DNA of 64,000 bases, from the NCBI RefSeq assembly GCF_003254705.1, contig NZ_QFYR01000001.1, positions 1,426,001-1,490,000 on the forward strand, in the 5' to 3' direction. The position numbers and the translations under genes are program-made. The notes beneath the pieces are model-generated. The model worked only from the letters and a program-made list of their open reading frames with translations. It was not told the origin of the DNA and did not search any database. This DNA comes from Phenylobacterium deserti (lineage in GTDB: Bacteria; Pseudomonadota; Alphaproteobacteria; Caulobacterales; Caulobacteraceae). Position 1 is the first letter of the stretch. Each line of letters starts with the position of its first letter. Shown here in pieces: positions 1 through 6,625 of this stretch.

Positions 1-489
1 GCGTCCGGGCAGGAGATCTACTCCCTGGCCATGCTGCTGGAGGAGCGGCCGATCCCCGGCGTGCAGGTCGAGCTCTTCGCCTCGGACATCGCCGAGCGTC
101 AGCTGGAGAAGGCGCAGGCCGGCGTCTACTCGCAATTCGAGGTCCAGCGAGGCCTTTCCGCCCGCCGCCTGATCCGCCACTTCGAGAAGCGCGACGAAGC
201 CTTCCTGCTGTCTCGCCGCGTGCGCCAGCATGTTCGCTGGCGGCGCGTGAACCTGGTGGAGGACCTGACCTCGCTCGGTCAGTTCGACGTGGTGCTCTGC
301 CGGCACGTCCTTTCCGGGCTCACGAACGAGGGGCGCAACCGCGCCGTGGATGGTCTGGTCCAGGCCGTCGCTCCCGGGGGGCTACTCGTGCTCTCGCCCG
401 GCGATGACGTCGGTGACCGCCTGCCGACGTTCCTTGGCGTGCCCGGCGCCTTCGGCGGCGCGCCAACGCGTCGCTCAGCGGCCGCCTGA
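1..489 (+). CDS. CheR-family methyltransferase, C-terminal part (5' truncated)
   Basis: The reading frame is open from base 1, so the gene starts outside the window. The first residues (ASGQEIYSLAMLL) match the SAM-binding segment of chemotaxis methyltransferases, which usually reads SxGEEPYSxAMLL. An acidic strand end (ELFASDIAERQLEKA) and a late strand (FDVVLCRHVL) fit the Rossmann methyltransferase core. CheR enzymes methylate glutamates of chemoreceptors. The C-terminus is short and ends in a GGAPTRRSAAA tail. The N-terminal helical CheR domain is not visible here. The family assignment is good, but the exact role (chemotaxis or another receptor-like system) is open. Confidence 0.8.
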   Translation, partial: ASGQEIYSLAMLLEERPIPGVQVELFASDIAERQLEKAQAGVYSQFEVQRGLSARRLIRHFEKRDEAFLLSRRVRQHVRWRRVNLVEDLTSLGQFDVVLCRHVLSGLTNEGRNRAVDGLVQAVAPGGLLVLSPGDDVGDRLPTFLGVPGAFGGAPTRRSAAA

Positions 490-492
490 ACT

Positions 493-518
493 GGAACCGT
501 GTTTAAGCGCCGCCGGTT
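493..518 (+). promoter_or_regulatory. near-consensus sigma-EcfG promoter
   Basis: GGAAC (493-497), 17 bases, then GGTT (515-518). This differs by one base from the CGTT -10 of the alphaproteobacterial general stress sigma factor. It sits just after the CheR-like stop and 14 bases before the start of the small gene at 533. Confidence 0.45.
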
Positions 519-532
519 GGGGAAGCGCACAG

Positions 533-715
533 ATGACGAAGAAGATCGATCAGGAGACGCGGTCCTGGCCTGAGAACGGAGAGGCGGAGGCGGCGCTCAG
601 CTCCCTGAGGGGCGGCTTGGAGCGCATCCGCTCGAAGGTTGAGCTGGCGCGCCAAGCGCTGCAGCCGGCCCGGGATGAGACGCCCGGTGAGACCGATCCG
701 TCGGACCGCGTCTAG
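533..715 (+). CDS. small hypothetical protein (60 aa)
   Basis: A 60-residue, highly charged protein starting MTKKIDQETRSW. It has a central amphipathic segment (LSSLRGGLERIRSKVELARQAL) that is likely helical, and an acidic tail. There is no signal peptide or membrane segment, and I recognise no family. The ATG at 533 was preferred over upstream in-frame starts because a near-consensus stress promoter lies at 493-518. A strong hairpin follows at 743. It may be a cytosolic member of the stress regulon; its function is unknown. Confidence 0.55.
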   Translation: MTKKIDQETRSWPENGEAEAALSSLRGGLERIRSKVELARQALQPARDETPGETDPSDRV

Positions 716-742
716 CGTCACGGCGTAGGCCTAAACGCAGAA

Positions 743-771
743 GGCCCCGCCGCTCAGGGAGCGGCGGGGCC
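743..771 (-). terminator. strong GC-rich hairpin, intrinsic terminator
   Basis: A perfect 13-bp stem (743-755 with 759-771) has a 3-base loop. Read on the minus strand it is followed by a T-rich stretch (TTCTGCGTTT), so it most likely ends the entericidin gene. It may also stop plus-strand transcription from the 533 gene. Confidence 0.7.
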
Positions 772-791
772 GATTGCATCTGGAACGATGC

Positions 792-929
792 TTATTGCTT
801 GGCGTCGCGAGCGGTGTCGGTCACGGCCGCGCCCGCGGCGGAAACGTCACGGCCAGCGCCTTCGACGGTGTTGCAGGCGGCCACGGCCATGCTGGCGGCG
901 ATAGCCGCCAGAACGATGATCTTGCGCAT
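792..929 (-). CDS. entericidin EcnA/B-family small lipoprotein
   Basis: A 45-residue protein begins MRKIIVLAAIAASMAVAAC, a lipoprotein signal with the lipobox cysteine at residue 19. It continues NTVEGAGRDVSAAG, the signature of the entericidin family of small cell-envelope lipoproteins. Entericidins are toxin/antidote-like lipoproteins of the stationary-phase envelope in enterobacteria; in alphaproteobacteria their role is unclear. A Shine-Dalgarno-like GGGAG precedes the ATG. A perfect EcfG promoter lies at 965-990, so it is very probably a general stress response target. A terminator hairpin follows at 743-771. Confidence 0.88.
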   Translation of the reverse strand: MRKIIVLAAIAASMAVAACNTVEGAGRDVSAAGAAVTDTARDAKQ

Positions 930-964
930 TGGGAAACTCCCGGGGTTTGTTGGTGCCGGGCAGA

Positions 965-990
965 AACGAACTATGCTGCAGCTTGGTTCC
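965..990 (-). promoter_or_regulatory. sigma-EcfG promoter for the entericidin gene
   Basis: On the minus strand GGAAC (990-986), 17 bases, CGTT (968-965): an exact match to the EcfG consensus. It lies inside the 3' end of phyK, whose stop is at 971, so the stress promoter is embedded in the regulator gene. Confidence 0.85.
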
Positions 991-2689
991 CAGGTGCGCT
1001 CGGGGGCACGTCTTCAGCTGCGGGGGTGGGGAAGAGCAGGCGCGCCGTGATCCCGCCGCCGGGGTTGCGGACCACCTCGGCCCGGCCGCGCAGCTGGCGC
1101 GCGAAGGCAGTCATCAGGGTGCGGCCGACACCCGAGGACACCAGCGCATCGTCCGACGCTTTGCCGTCGTCGCTGATCTCCAGTTCGGCCTCGTCGCCCC
1201 GCACATGGAAGTTCACGTTCAGGATGCCGCCGCGCCCGGCGAAGGCGTGCTTCTGGGCGTTGGTGATCGCTTCCACGGCGAATAGGGCTAGCGGCGCCAG
1301 CCGGTCGGGGTCGATCACCAGGGCGTCGACGGACAGCTCGGTCTGCACCGGCGGACCGTGCAGCATCTCGCCCGCCACCAGCTGAGCGGTCAGCTCTTCC
1401 AGGAACGGACGCAGGTCCACCCGCTTCAGGTCCGGCCCCTGGTAGAGGGCGCGGTAGATCAGGGCCAGGGCGGTGATCCGCTGGCGCGTGTCGGACATGG
1501 CCGCCCGCGCCGCCGGATCGGTCAGCGCCCGCTGCTGCATGTTGAGCAGCGAGGAGATGACCTGCAGGTTGTTCTTCACCCGGTGATGGATCTCGCGCAT
1601 CAGCGCGTCCTTTTGGGCGAGGTTGTCGCGCAGGGTGGCGTCGCGGCCGACGATGGCGGTGGCCATTTCCTGGAGCGTGGCGGCCAGGTCACGGATCTCG
1701 GGCGGGGCTTGCTCGGCCTGCACGGGACGCACGCTCAGGCGGCCCTTGGCGTACAGCGCCGCGATCCGCTGCAGATAGGCGATCCAGCGGATAACCACCC
1801 GCTCGCTCACAACCGTCACCGCGGTCAGGGCGAGCACGAAGGTCAGCAACGGGAAGAGGATGCCGGTCAGCGGGTTGAGCCGCGCCCAGGACAGCACGCC
1901 GGGCGAGCGCGCGGACAGCACCACATAGACGTCGTCCCGCACCACGGGCGCGGCGGAGAACACCCGCCGCTCGCCGTTGCGATCGTCGGCGTACCAGACG
2001 GCCGATCCGCTCTTGCCGATCCGCGCGCGCCAGTCGCCCGGCAGGCCCGGGAAGGCGCTCGTGTTGGTGCTGTTGATGTACCGGCCTGCCGGATCCACCA
2101 GCGCCACTTCCGCGCCGCGGGGCAGGGACGGATCGGTGGTCGAGGGTTGCAGGCTCGCCAGCGGGATCACCGCGGCGAACGCGCCATCGAAAACGCCGCC
2201 GGGGGTGGTGGCGCGGATCGCCGCCAGCACCGATGGGCCATCGGCATAGCCGGCGCCGGGATCGCGGGTGACCACCAGGCTGTCGCCCGCAGCGAGATGC
2301 TGGAACCAGGTGCGGCCTTGCCGCTGGGGATCGTTAGGCACGTCGCCGGCGGCGCAAGCGACCCGTCCGGCGCGGTCGAACCGCACCAGGTTGGCGTAGC
2401 CGGGAATGCGCTGGGTGACCTGGGCGAGCCGCTGGGCGCACTGGAATCCGACCGACCCGGGCGCAAGCGTCTGGAGCAGGATCTCCGCTCCTTCCATGCG
2501 CGCGCGGGCGGCCGCGGCGCTTTGCTGCGCCGCGCGTCCAAGGTTCTCCCGCAGGCCGACACCCTCGCGATGGAAGGCGATCGCGGCCTGAAGGACCCCG
2601 AGCAGGAGTACGGGCAGCAAAGCGACGGCCAGGGCCGCCGTGAGGCGAACCCTGATCGTGCTCAGCGAAGCCCAGTTGGGGCTCGTCAT
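971..2689 (-). CDS. phyK: general stress response sensor histidine kinase PhyK
   Basis: This 572-aa membrane kinase has a first TM at about 14-36, a periplasmic sensor region at about 40-270, and a second TM at about 273-297. A HAMP-like linker follows, then a HisKA_2-type dimerisation domain with the phospho-acceptor motif HHRVKNNLQ (H369), and an HATPase domain (N-box EAITNAQKH near 473-481, GVGRTL near 520). The periplasmic part has cysteines at 84 and 112; a conserved periplasmic cysteine matters in Caulobacter PhyK. PhyK phosphorylates PhyR to switch on the stress response. It starts 21 bases after the sigma factor stop, giving a nepR-ecfG-phyK operon, and gene order and family match Caulobacter crescentus. 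Confidence 0.88.
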   Translation of the reverse strand: MTSPNWASLSTIRVRLTAALAVALLPVLLLGVLQAAIAFHREGVGLRENLGRAAQQSAAAARARMEGAEILLQTLAPGSVGFQCAQRLAQVTQRIPGYANLVRFDRAGRVACAAGDVPNDPQRQGRTWFQHLAAGDSLVVTRDPGAGYADGPSVLAAIRATTPGGVFDGAFAAVIPLASLQPSTTDPSLPRGAEVALVDPAGRYINSTNTSAFPGLPGDWRARIGKSGSAVWYADDRNGERRVFSAAPVVRDDVYVVLSARSPGVLSWARLNPLTGILFPLLTFVLALTAVTVVSERVVIRWIAYLQRIAALYAKGRLSVRPVQAEQAPPEIRDLAATLQEMATAIVGRDATLRDNLAQKDALMREIHHRVKNNLQVISSLLNMQQRALTDPAARAAMSDTRQRITALALIYRALYQGPDLKRVDLRPFLEELTAQLVAGEMLHGPPVQTELSVDALVIDPDRLAPLALFAVEAITNAQKHAFAGRGGILNVNFHVRGDEAELEISDDGKASDDALVSSGVGRTLMTAFARQLRGRAEVVRNPGGGITARLLFPTPAAEDVPPSAPGNQAAA

Positions 2690-2710
2690 GGCAGAGGCTC
2701 GAACCGTCCT

Positions 2711-3316
2711 TTAGCGGACGGTGCTTAGCCGCTCCGCGTCGGCAAGAATAGACCGCATGGCGTCGCCAGCGGCAGCCCCGTCACGGTCGTAGTTGCCTTC
2801 GTCGAGAATGGCGTGCAGCGCCCGCCGCGCCCGGCTGACCCGGCTTTTCACCGTGCCCACCGCGCAGCCGCAGATTTCCGCCGCTTCTTCGTAGGCGAAC
2901 CCGCCAGCGCCCACCAGGATCAGGGCTTCGCGCTGTTCCGGCGGCAGCATGGCCAGGCCCTGACGCAGCTCGTCCAACGCCACCGGAGCCTCGGGGTCGT
3001 CCACCGCCACCAGAGTCCGCTCGGCGGCTTCCTGGTCGAGCTGGCTTTGACGCCAGGACCGGCGCTTTTCCGAATAGAACTGGTTGCGCAGGATCATGAA
3101 GGTCCAGGCCTTCATGTTCGTGCCCATCTGGAAGCTGTTGCGGGCGTCCCACGCCTTCATCATCGCGTCCTGGGCGAGGTCGTCGGCCGCAGCCGGGTCG
3201 CCGCACAAGGTGCGCGCAAAGGCCCGCAGGTGCGGGATCAGCTGGACCAGCTCACGCTTGAACGCATTGTCGTCCGCCGGCTGGCGCGGCTTGGGCGTCG
3301 CGTTTTCCTCGGCCAT
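2711..3316 (-). CDS. sigT: ECF sigma factor EcfG / SigT (general stress response)
   Basis: This 201-aa ECF sigma factor has region 2 at about 22-88 (DDLAQDAMMKAW; core-binding and -10 recognition) and region 4 at about 115-168 (LPPEQREALILV, then the helix-turn-helix YEEAAEICGCAVGTVKSRV). The PhyR-NepR partner switch controls EcfG, which reads GGAAC / CGTT promoters. Such promoters are abundant here, including one upstream of this operon. Its ATG shares one base with the nepR stop (TGATG), a translational-coupling arrangement typical of this pair. Confidence 0.93.
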   Translation of the reverse strand: MAEENATPKPRQPADDNAFKRELVQLIPHLRAFARTLCGDPAAADDLAQDAMMKAWDARNSFQMGTNMKAWTFMILRNQFYSEKRRSWRQSQLDQEAAERTLVAVDDPEAPVALDELRQGLAMLPPEQREALILVGAGGFAYEEAAEICGCAVGTVKSRVSRARRALHAILDEGNYDRDGAAAGDAMRSILADAERLSTVR

Positions 3317-3504
3317 CAGCCTTTCTCCGAAGAGCGGCTGTCGGCCCGGCGGAGAATTTCGAGAAACTCGTCCGGGACTTGCTCGTTGACCACTTCGTCA
3401 AACATCTGACGCAGGCGCACGCCGATCGCCTGCTGACGCAGGCGGGCTTCGTCCATCGCGGCGGACGACTTGCGCCGTTCCTCTGAAGGCCGTTGTTCGA
3501 TCAT
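3316..3504 (-). CDS. nepR: anti-sigma factor NepR
   Basis: A 62-aa NepR with the conserved helix core LRQMFDEVVNEQVPDEFLEIL, which binds EcfG regions 2/4 and is titrated by phosphorylated PhyR. The frame extends upstream to a TTG at 3564, but that TTG overlaps the -10 element of the operon promoter (3563-3566) and could not be in the mRNA. The ATG at 3504 has GGAG about 10 bases upstream and gives 62 residues, the length known for Caulobacter NepR. The promoter is EcfG-dependent, so the anti-sigma and sigma factors are autoregulated together. Confidence 0.9.
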   Translation of the reverse strand: MIEQRPSEERRKSSAAMDEARLRQQAIGVRLRQMFDEVVNEQVPDEFLEILRRADSRSSEKG

Positions 3505-3562
3505 GTCGTCGGCGCTCCGCTCTCGCGGCGGCCGCCCCCTCGTTGCATCCTCGTTAGCGCTC

Positions 3563-3587
3563 AACGCCCCACTCCAGCCTGGGTTCC
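3563..3587 (-). promoter_or_regulatory. sigma-EcfG promoter of nepR-sigT-phyK
   Basis: On the minus strand GGAAC (3587-3583), 16 bases, CGTT (3566-3563): an exact consensus match. It drives the nepR operon and fixes the nepR start downstream of 3563. Confidence 0.92.
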
Positions 3588-3627
3588 CTCAGACGTGGAA
3601 CCAAGATGCCGAAAACTATGATCGTCG

Positions 3628-3652
3628 GGAACCGGTTCCATGTCCTGGCGTT
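3628..3652 (+). promoter_or_regulatory. sigma-EcfG promoter of phyR
   Basis: GGAAC (3628-3632), 16 bases, CGTT (3649-3652): an exact match. It is divergent from the nepR promoter with 40 bases between the -35 elements. A phyR start at the in-frame ATG 3606 would lie upstream of it, so the TTG at 3735 is favoured. Confidence 0.92.
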
Positions 3653-3734
3653 TTGGTCTCATGATGCAGCCGAACGGGGGCGTGGCTCCCCGTGCGCGGT
3701 TGCCTCACAGCTAATTCTTCGGGAGGGGTCACCC

Positions 3735-4538
3735 TTGAGTCTTCTTGCCCGCCTGGCGCCGCACCTGCCGTACGTGCGCCGTTACGCCCGCGCTCTCACT
3801 GGTGACCAAACCACCGGTGACCATTACGTCCGCGTGGCGCTGGAAGCTTTGGCCGCCGGCGAGCGCGTCCTTGAGCCGAACCTGACGCCCCGCGTCGCTC
3901 TTTATCACGTCTTCCACGCCATCTGGTGCTCGTCGGGCGCTCAGCTGGAAGCCCCGGAAGACGACGACGGTCTGGCGGCCGACGACACCACCCGCCGCCT
4001 GATGCGCATCGCCCCGCGCTCGCGCCAGGCCTTCCTTCTCACCGCCCTTGAAGGCTTCACGCCGTCGGAAGCGGCCCAGATCCTGGGCACCGACTTCGCC
4101 GAGGTCGAGCGTCTGATCGCCGAGGCTCAGGCCGAGATCGACGCCGAGCTGGCCACCGACGTCCTGATTATCGAGGACGAGCCTGTGATCGCCGCCGACA
4201 TCGAGGCGCTGGTCCGCGAACTCGGTCACACGGTGGTGGACATCGCCGCCACCCGCACCGAAGCGGTGGACGCGGTGACCCGAAAGACCCCCGGCCTGGT
4301 GCTCGCCGATATCCAGCTGGCCGACGGCTCCTCGGGCATCGACGCGGTGAAGGACATTCTGGCTCGCTACGACGTGCCGGTGATCTTCATCACGGCCTTC
4401 CCGGAACGCCTGCTCACGGGCGAGCGTCCGGAGCCGACCTTCCTGATCACAAAGCCCTTCCAGCCGGAAACGGTGAAGGCGGCGATCGGCCAGGCCCTGT
4501 TCTTCCATCCCCGTCGGACGAACAAGCAGGCCGCCTAA
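3735..4538 (+). CDS. phyR: general stress response regulator PhyR (anti-anti-sigma)
   Basis: This 267-aa protein has an N-terminal sigma-factor-like domain (about 1-130, starting MSLLARLAPHLPYVRRYARAL). The C-terminal receiver domain (about 143-260) has an acidic pocket (IIEDEP), the phospho-acceptor D192 in LVLADIQLADG and the lysine in TKPFQP. Phosphorylation exposes the sigma-like domain, which captures NepR and frees EcfG. The TTG start is preceded by GGGAGG at 3721 and lies downstream of the EcfG promoter. D192 and the length match Caulobacter PhyR. A strong terminator follows at 4566. Confidence 0.95.
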   Translation: MSLLARLAPHLPYVRRYARALTGDQTTGDHYVRVALEALAAGERVLEPNLTPRVALYHVFHAIWCSSGAQLEAPEDDDGLAADDTTRRLMRIAPRSRQAFLLTALEGFTPSEAAQILGTDFAEVERLIAEAQAEIDAELATDVLIIEDEPVIAADIEALVRELGHTVVDIAATRTEAVDAVTRKTPGLVLADIQLADGSSGIDAVKDILARYDVPVIFITAFPERLLTGERPEPTFLITKPFQPETVKAAIGQALFFHPRRTNKQAA

Positions 4539-4565
4539 GCCTTCAGGCAAGGCAGCGAGACGCAA

Positions 4566-4600
4566 GGGCGCCGCGGCTTCCGCGGCGCCCTTCTTCGTTT
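4566..4600 (+). terminator. intrinsic terminator of phyR
   Basis: An 11-bp perfect stem (4566-4576 / 4580-4590) with loop CTT is followed by TTCTTCGTTTT. Confidence 0.9.
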
Positions 4601-4633
4601 TCGGCTCCAGCGCTTGCGCTCGCACAAACGGAA

Positions 4634-4657
4634 ACGGCCGCCCCGAGAGGCGGCCGT
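4634..4657 (-). terminator. hairpin, probable terminator of the 4684-5210 minus-strand genes
   Basis: A 9-bp perfect stem (4634-4642 / 4649-4657). On the minus strand it is followed by TTTCCGTTTG. It lies 27 bases after the stop at 4684. Confidence 0.6.
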
Positions 4658-4683
4658 CGTCGTTCAGACTTGCAGCTAGGCGA

Positions 4684-4986
4684 TCAGGGGTTCGGGCCCG
4701 GCCCGGTGTGGTTGCCCTCCGGCGGGGTTTCCTTCTGGTAGGGCTGCGGATTGATGGGGGCGGGCTCGGGCGCGTTGAAGATCTGCGCGTCGGCCTGCTC
4801 ACGGGCGTTGTTGGGCTCGGTGCTCGCCAGGTCGTCGGCCTTCCAGGTGTAGGCGGCGAAGAAGCCCAACACGACAAGCAGGATGCCGAAGGCGAGAACG
4901 AAAAGGATCGGACGGCCGAGGCGGCCCTGCCGCGCCCGGGTGGCGTCGACCGTCGGATGGCCGGTGGTGCGCGTGGTAGGCGCCAT
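4684..4986 (-). CDS. single-pass membrane protein, hypothetical
   Basis: This 100-aa protein has a basic N-terminus (MAPTTRTTGHPTVDATRAR), one hydrophobic segment at about 26-46 (RPILFVLAFGILLVVLGFFA) and a proline-rich, hydrophilic C-terminal half. I recognise no family. It lies 11 bases downstream of another single-pass protein (4998-5210), so the two form an operon. That operon has an exact EcfG promoter at 5257-5282, indicating stress-induced expression. The role is unknown; an inner-membrane protein with a periplasmic tail is the likely topology. Confidence 0.75.
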   Translation of the reverse strand: MAPTTRTTGHPTVDATRARQGRLGRPILFVLAFGILLVVLGFFAAYTWKADDLASTEPNNAREQADAQIFNAPEPAPINPQPYQKETPPEGNHTGPGPNP

Positions 4987-4997
4987 GAAGTCGCTCC

Positions 4998-5210
4998 TTA
5001 CTCAGACGGGAAGTAGCTGAACGGGCCGGTGTGGGCGCCGCGCGGCGCGTCGCCGCTGGAATGGGATGTGAGGGATCCGATCAGGCCGCTGACCAGCGCC
5101 AGACCAACGACGGCGCCCACCACCGCCAGGCGACGACGCGCCGCCTGCTGACGATAGTTGGGCGTCTTCGACAGAACGAAGCCGCTTCGGGATACGAAGG
5201 AACTGCGCAT
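4998..5210 (-). CDS. small single-pass membrane protein, hypothetical
   Basis: This 70-aa protein starts MRSSFVSRSGF and has one hydrophobic segment (about 33-50: LAVVGAVVGLALVSGLIGSL) after a basic stretch (YRQQAARRR). The ATG at 5210 is preceded by GGGAGGG at good spacing, so it is preferred over an in-frame TTG five codons upstream. It is first in a two-gene operon under the exact EcfG promoter at 5257-5282. The function is unknown, and it is inferred to belong to the general stress regulon. Confidence 0.75.
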   Translation of the reverse strand: MRSSFVSRSGFVLSKTPNYRQQAARRRLAVVGAVVGLALVSGLIGSLTSHSSGDAPRGAHTGPFSYFPSE

Positions 5211-5256
5211 GGCTTGCCCTCCCAATCGGTGCGGGCCAAACGCCCGCCACAGGCAG

Positions 5257-5282
5257 AACGCGAGCGAAGGCCGCGCTGTTCC
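5257..5282 (-). promoter_or_regulatory. sigma-EcfG promoter of the 5210-4684 operon
   Basis: On the minus strand GGAAC (5282-5278), 17 bases, CGTT (5260-5257): an exact consensus match, 46 bases upstream of the ATG at 5210. Confidence 0.9.
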
Positions 5283-5426
5283 GGAGCTTGGCCAAAAGCG
5301 GGCGCGGGTTTGGAAAGCCTTGCAATTTCAAGCGTCGGACGCTAAACCAAAGCTACCGGCAGCGCTCGATGTGCTCGCCTATGCGCTCGCGCGTCGGTGT
5401 TTTCTTGAAAAAAGTACTCGCCCTCC

Positions 5427-5452
5427 GGAACGCATCCGGGGGACTGCGTGTT
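5427..5452 (+). promoter_or_regulatory. near-consensus sigma-EcfG promoter upstream of a candidate sRNA
   Basis: GGAAC (5427-5431), 17 bases, TGTT (5449-5452). It has an exact -35 and three of four -10 bases. A start site 6-8 bases downstream would place the RNA 5' end near 5459-5461, exactly where the structured region begins. Confidence 0.6.
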
Positions 5453-5458
5453 TCTGGA

Positions 5459-5577
5459 TTGCGGAGGCGGCGACGCCCCCCCCGACTTGAGACTGGCGAC
5501 CATGCCAGTCTGCCGTCTCCGCACCCCTTTTCTCGATGATGCACACACTTCCGGCGGGCCGTTAGGCCCGCCTTTTC
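5459..5577 (+). ncRNA. candidate stress sRNA resembling GsrN
   Basis: This is an intergenic, about 118-nt region between a stress-type promoter (5427-5452) and an intrinsic terminator (5553-5576). Bases 5461-5471 pair over 11 positions with 5512-5522 (one G-U). Inside lie an exposed run of eight C (5476-5483) and a perfect 8-bp hairpin (5490-5497 / 5504-5511). The known Caulobacter sRNA GsrN is EcfG-dependent, about this size, has a C-rich loop in its 5' half that base-pairs with targets such as katG, and ends in an intrinsic terminator. The architecture here matches, but identity is inferred from structure and context and not from alignment. No convincing ORF occupies this strand. Confidence 0.7.
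5553..5577 (+). terminator. intrinsic terminator of the candidate sRNA
   Basis: An 8-bp perfect stem (5553-5560 / 5565-5572) with loop GTTA is followed by TTTTCTT. No plus-strand protein gene lies upstream, which supports a non-coding transcript. Confidence 0.85.
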
Positions 5578-5631
5578 TTGTGCGCGTGCGGCCGGCCGGA
5601 CTCTTGTTCGGTCCGGCCGACGATCTTTCTG

Positions 5632-6105
5632 TCAGCGGGGCTGCAGACGCAGGATCACGTCGGCGCGGCGGCGCAAGGGGGCGGCGCGACCGTCCGCCGT
5701 CACGGCGCCGGCGTCGCCCACGGCGGCGACGCGGAATTCAGCGGCGGGCAGGCCGGAGGCGGCCAGGGCGGCGGTCACCGACTGGGCCCGGCGGCGGGAC
5801 AGCTCCAGGTTGGCCTGCGGCGCGCCGGTGGCGTCGGTCAGCCCGACGACCTCCACGCTGCGCACCTCGCAGCCGGCGGCGCCTTCGGAAGCGGCCTTGA
5901 TCACGGCGCGGCCTTCCGAGGTGAGTTCCGCCGCATCAGGCTCGAAATAGATCTGAACCGTCTGGTCGACGCAGCGCACCGGCGCACGGACCAGCCGCTC
6001 GCGGGCGTTCTGCACCGTGGAACAGCCGGCCAAGGTCACGGCAAGCCCGGCGGTCAACAAGATCAGGTTCGCGGATCGTCTCAATAGCCCCTCCCAATTT
6101 TGCAC
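5632..6105 (-). CDS. OmpA-domain outer-membrane lipoprotein
   Basis: This 157-aa protein has a lipoprotein signal (LAVTLAGC, lipobox C28) and an OmpA C-terminal-like peptidoglycan-binding domain. The domain starts with a strand of the VQIYFEPDAAELTSEG type and continues through a VVGLTDATG segment to LSRRRAQSVTAAL. In the family, an Asp and an Arg bind diaminopimelate; the NLELSRRRAQSV helix carries the Arg. It is short compared with Pal. It may tether the outer membrane to peptidoglycan. No EcfG promoter was seen upstream. Confidence 0.82.
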   Translation of the reverse strand: MQNWEGLLRRSANLILLTAGLAVTLAGCSTVQNARERLVRAPVRCVDQTVQIYFEPDAAELTSEGRAVIKAASEGAAGCEVRSVEVVGLTDATGAPQANLELSRRRAQSVTAALAASGLPAAEFRVAAVGDAGAVTADGRAAPLRRRADVILRLQPR

Positions 6106-6108
6106 GAG

Positions 6109-6139
6109 AAAGGGCGGCCGGAATGTCCGACCGCCCCTT
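6109..6139 (-). terminator. probable terminator of the glycine-zipper gene
   Basis: An inverted repeat (AAGGGCGG / CCGCCCCTT) spans 6109-6139. Read on the minus strand, the stem is followed by TTTCT. It sits 20 bases beyond the stop at 6160. Confidence 0.6.
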
Positions 6140-6159
6140 GCTGTTCAAGTCCGCACGCC

Positions 6160-6504
6160 TCAGTAGCGCGGCGTACCGTCTTCCCAGAAGTAACGGCCGG
6201 TGGCGGAGTCGTAGTAGTAATAACGACCGGCGCGTTCATCGTAGTACTGGCGACGCGGCGTGTTCGCGGCGCCGCAGCCGCCTTGGTCGTTACAGCCCTT
6301 CACGGCGCCTGCCGCGCCGCCCACCAGGGCGCCGACAGCCGCGCCCGTGGCGGCGTTGCCCGAGCCCACGTTGTTGCCGACCACAGCACCCGCGAGAGCG
6401 CCGAGCGCGGCGCCGCCAAGGGCGGTGTTGGTGGTGTGCGGATCGTTGGCGCAGGCGGTCAGAAGCGTAGCTGCGCCGGCGAGGGCGATCATGGGTTTGA
6501 GCAT
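6160..6504 (-). CDS. glycine-zipper lipoprotein, stress regulon
   Basis: This 114-aa protein starts MLKPMIALAGAATLLTAC (lipobox C18). It continues with a glycine/alanine zipper (about 28-68: ALGGAALGALAGAVVGNNVG and onward) typical of Rick_17kDa/YMGG-type envelope lipoproteins. The tyrosine-rich C-terminus has repeats such as YYDERAGRYYYYDSATGRYF. The ATG at 6504 has GGAGA upstream; in-frame starts further upstream lie before the promoter and are rejected. An exact EcfG promoter at 6540-6564 drives it. The likely role is in the envelope during stress, by family analogy only. Confidence 0.82.
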   Translation of the reverse strand: MLKPMIALAGAATLLTACANDPHTTNTALGGAALGALAGAVVGNNVGSGNAATGAAVGALVGGAAGAVKGCNDQGGCGAANTPRRQYYDERAGRYYYYDSATGRYFWEDGTPRY

Positions 6505-6539
6505 TTGATGGCTCTCCTTGCGTGTCCCCTGAGCGCCCA

Positions 6540-6564
6540 AACGCGAGGCAAGCGCCACAGTTCC
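6540..6564 (-). promoter_or_regulatory. sigma-EcfG promoter of the glycine-zipper lipoprotein
   Basis: On the minus strand GGAAC (6564-6560), 16 bases, CGTT (6543-6540): an exact match. It is back to back with the plus-strand promoter at 6567. Confidence 0.92.
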
Positions 6565-6566
6565 CC

Positions 6567-6591
6567 GGAACCGCCCCGCTCGCCCGCCGTT
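6567..6591 (+). promoter_or_regulatory. sigma-EcfG promoter of the 6626-8655 operon
   Basis: GGAAC (6567-6571), 16 bases, CGTT (6588-6591): an exact match. The -35 elements of the two divergent promoters are only 2 bases apart. Confidence 0.92.
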
Positions 6592-6625
6592 CAGGCCGCA
6601 AGGATGCGGTTTCGGAGACCTGACC

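Noticed and set aside
3601..3625. Second EcfG promoter at the GGAAC near 3597
   Set aside because: The GGAAC there has no CGTT at 16 or 17 bases downstream; the true phyR promoter is the one at 3628.
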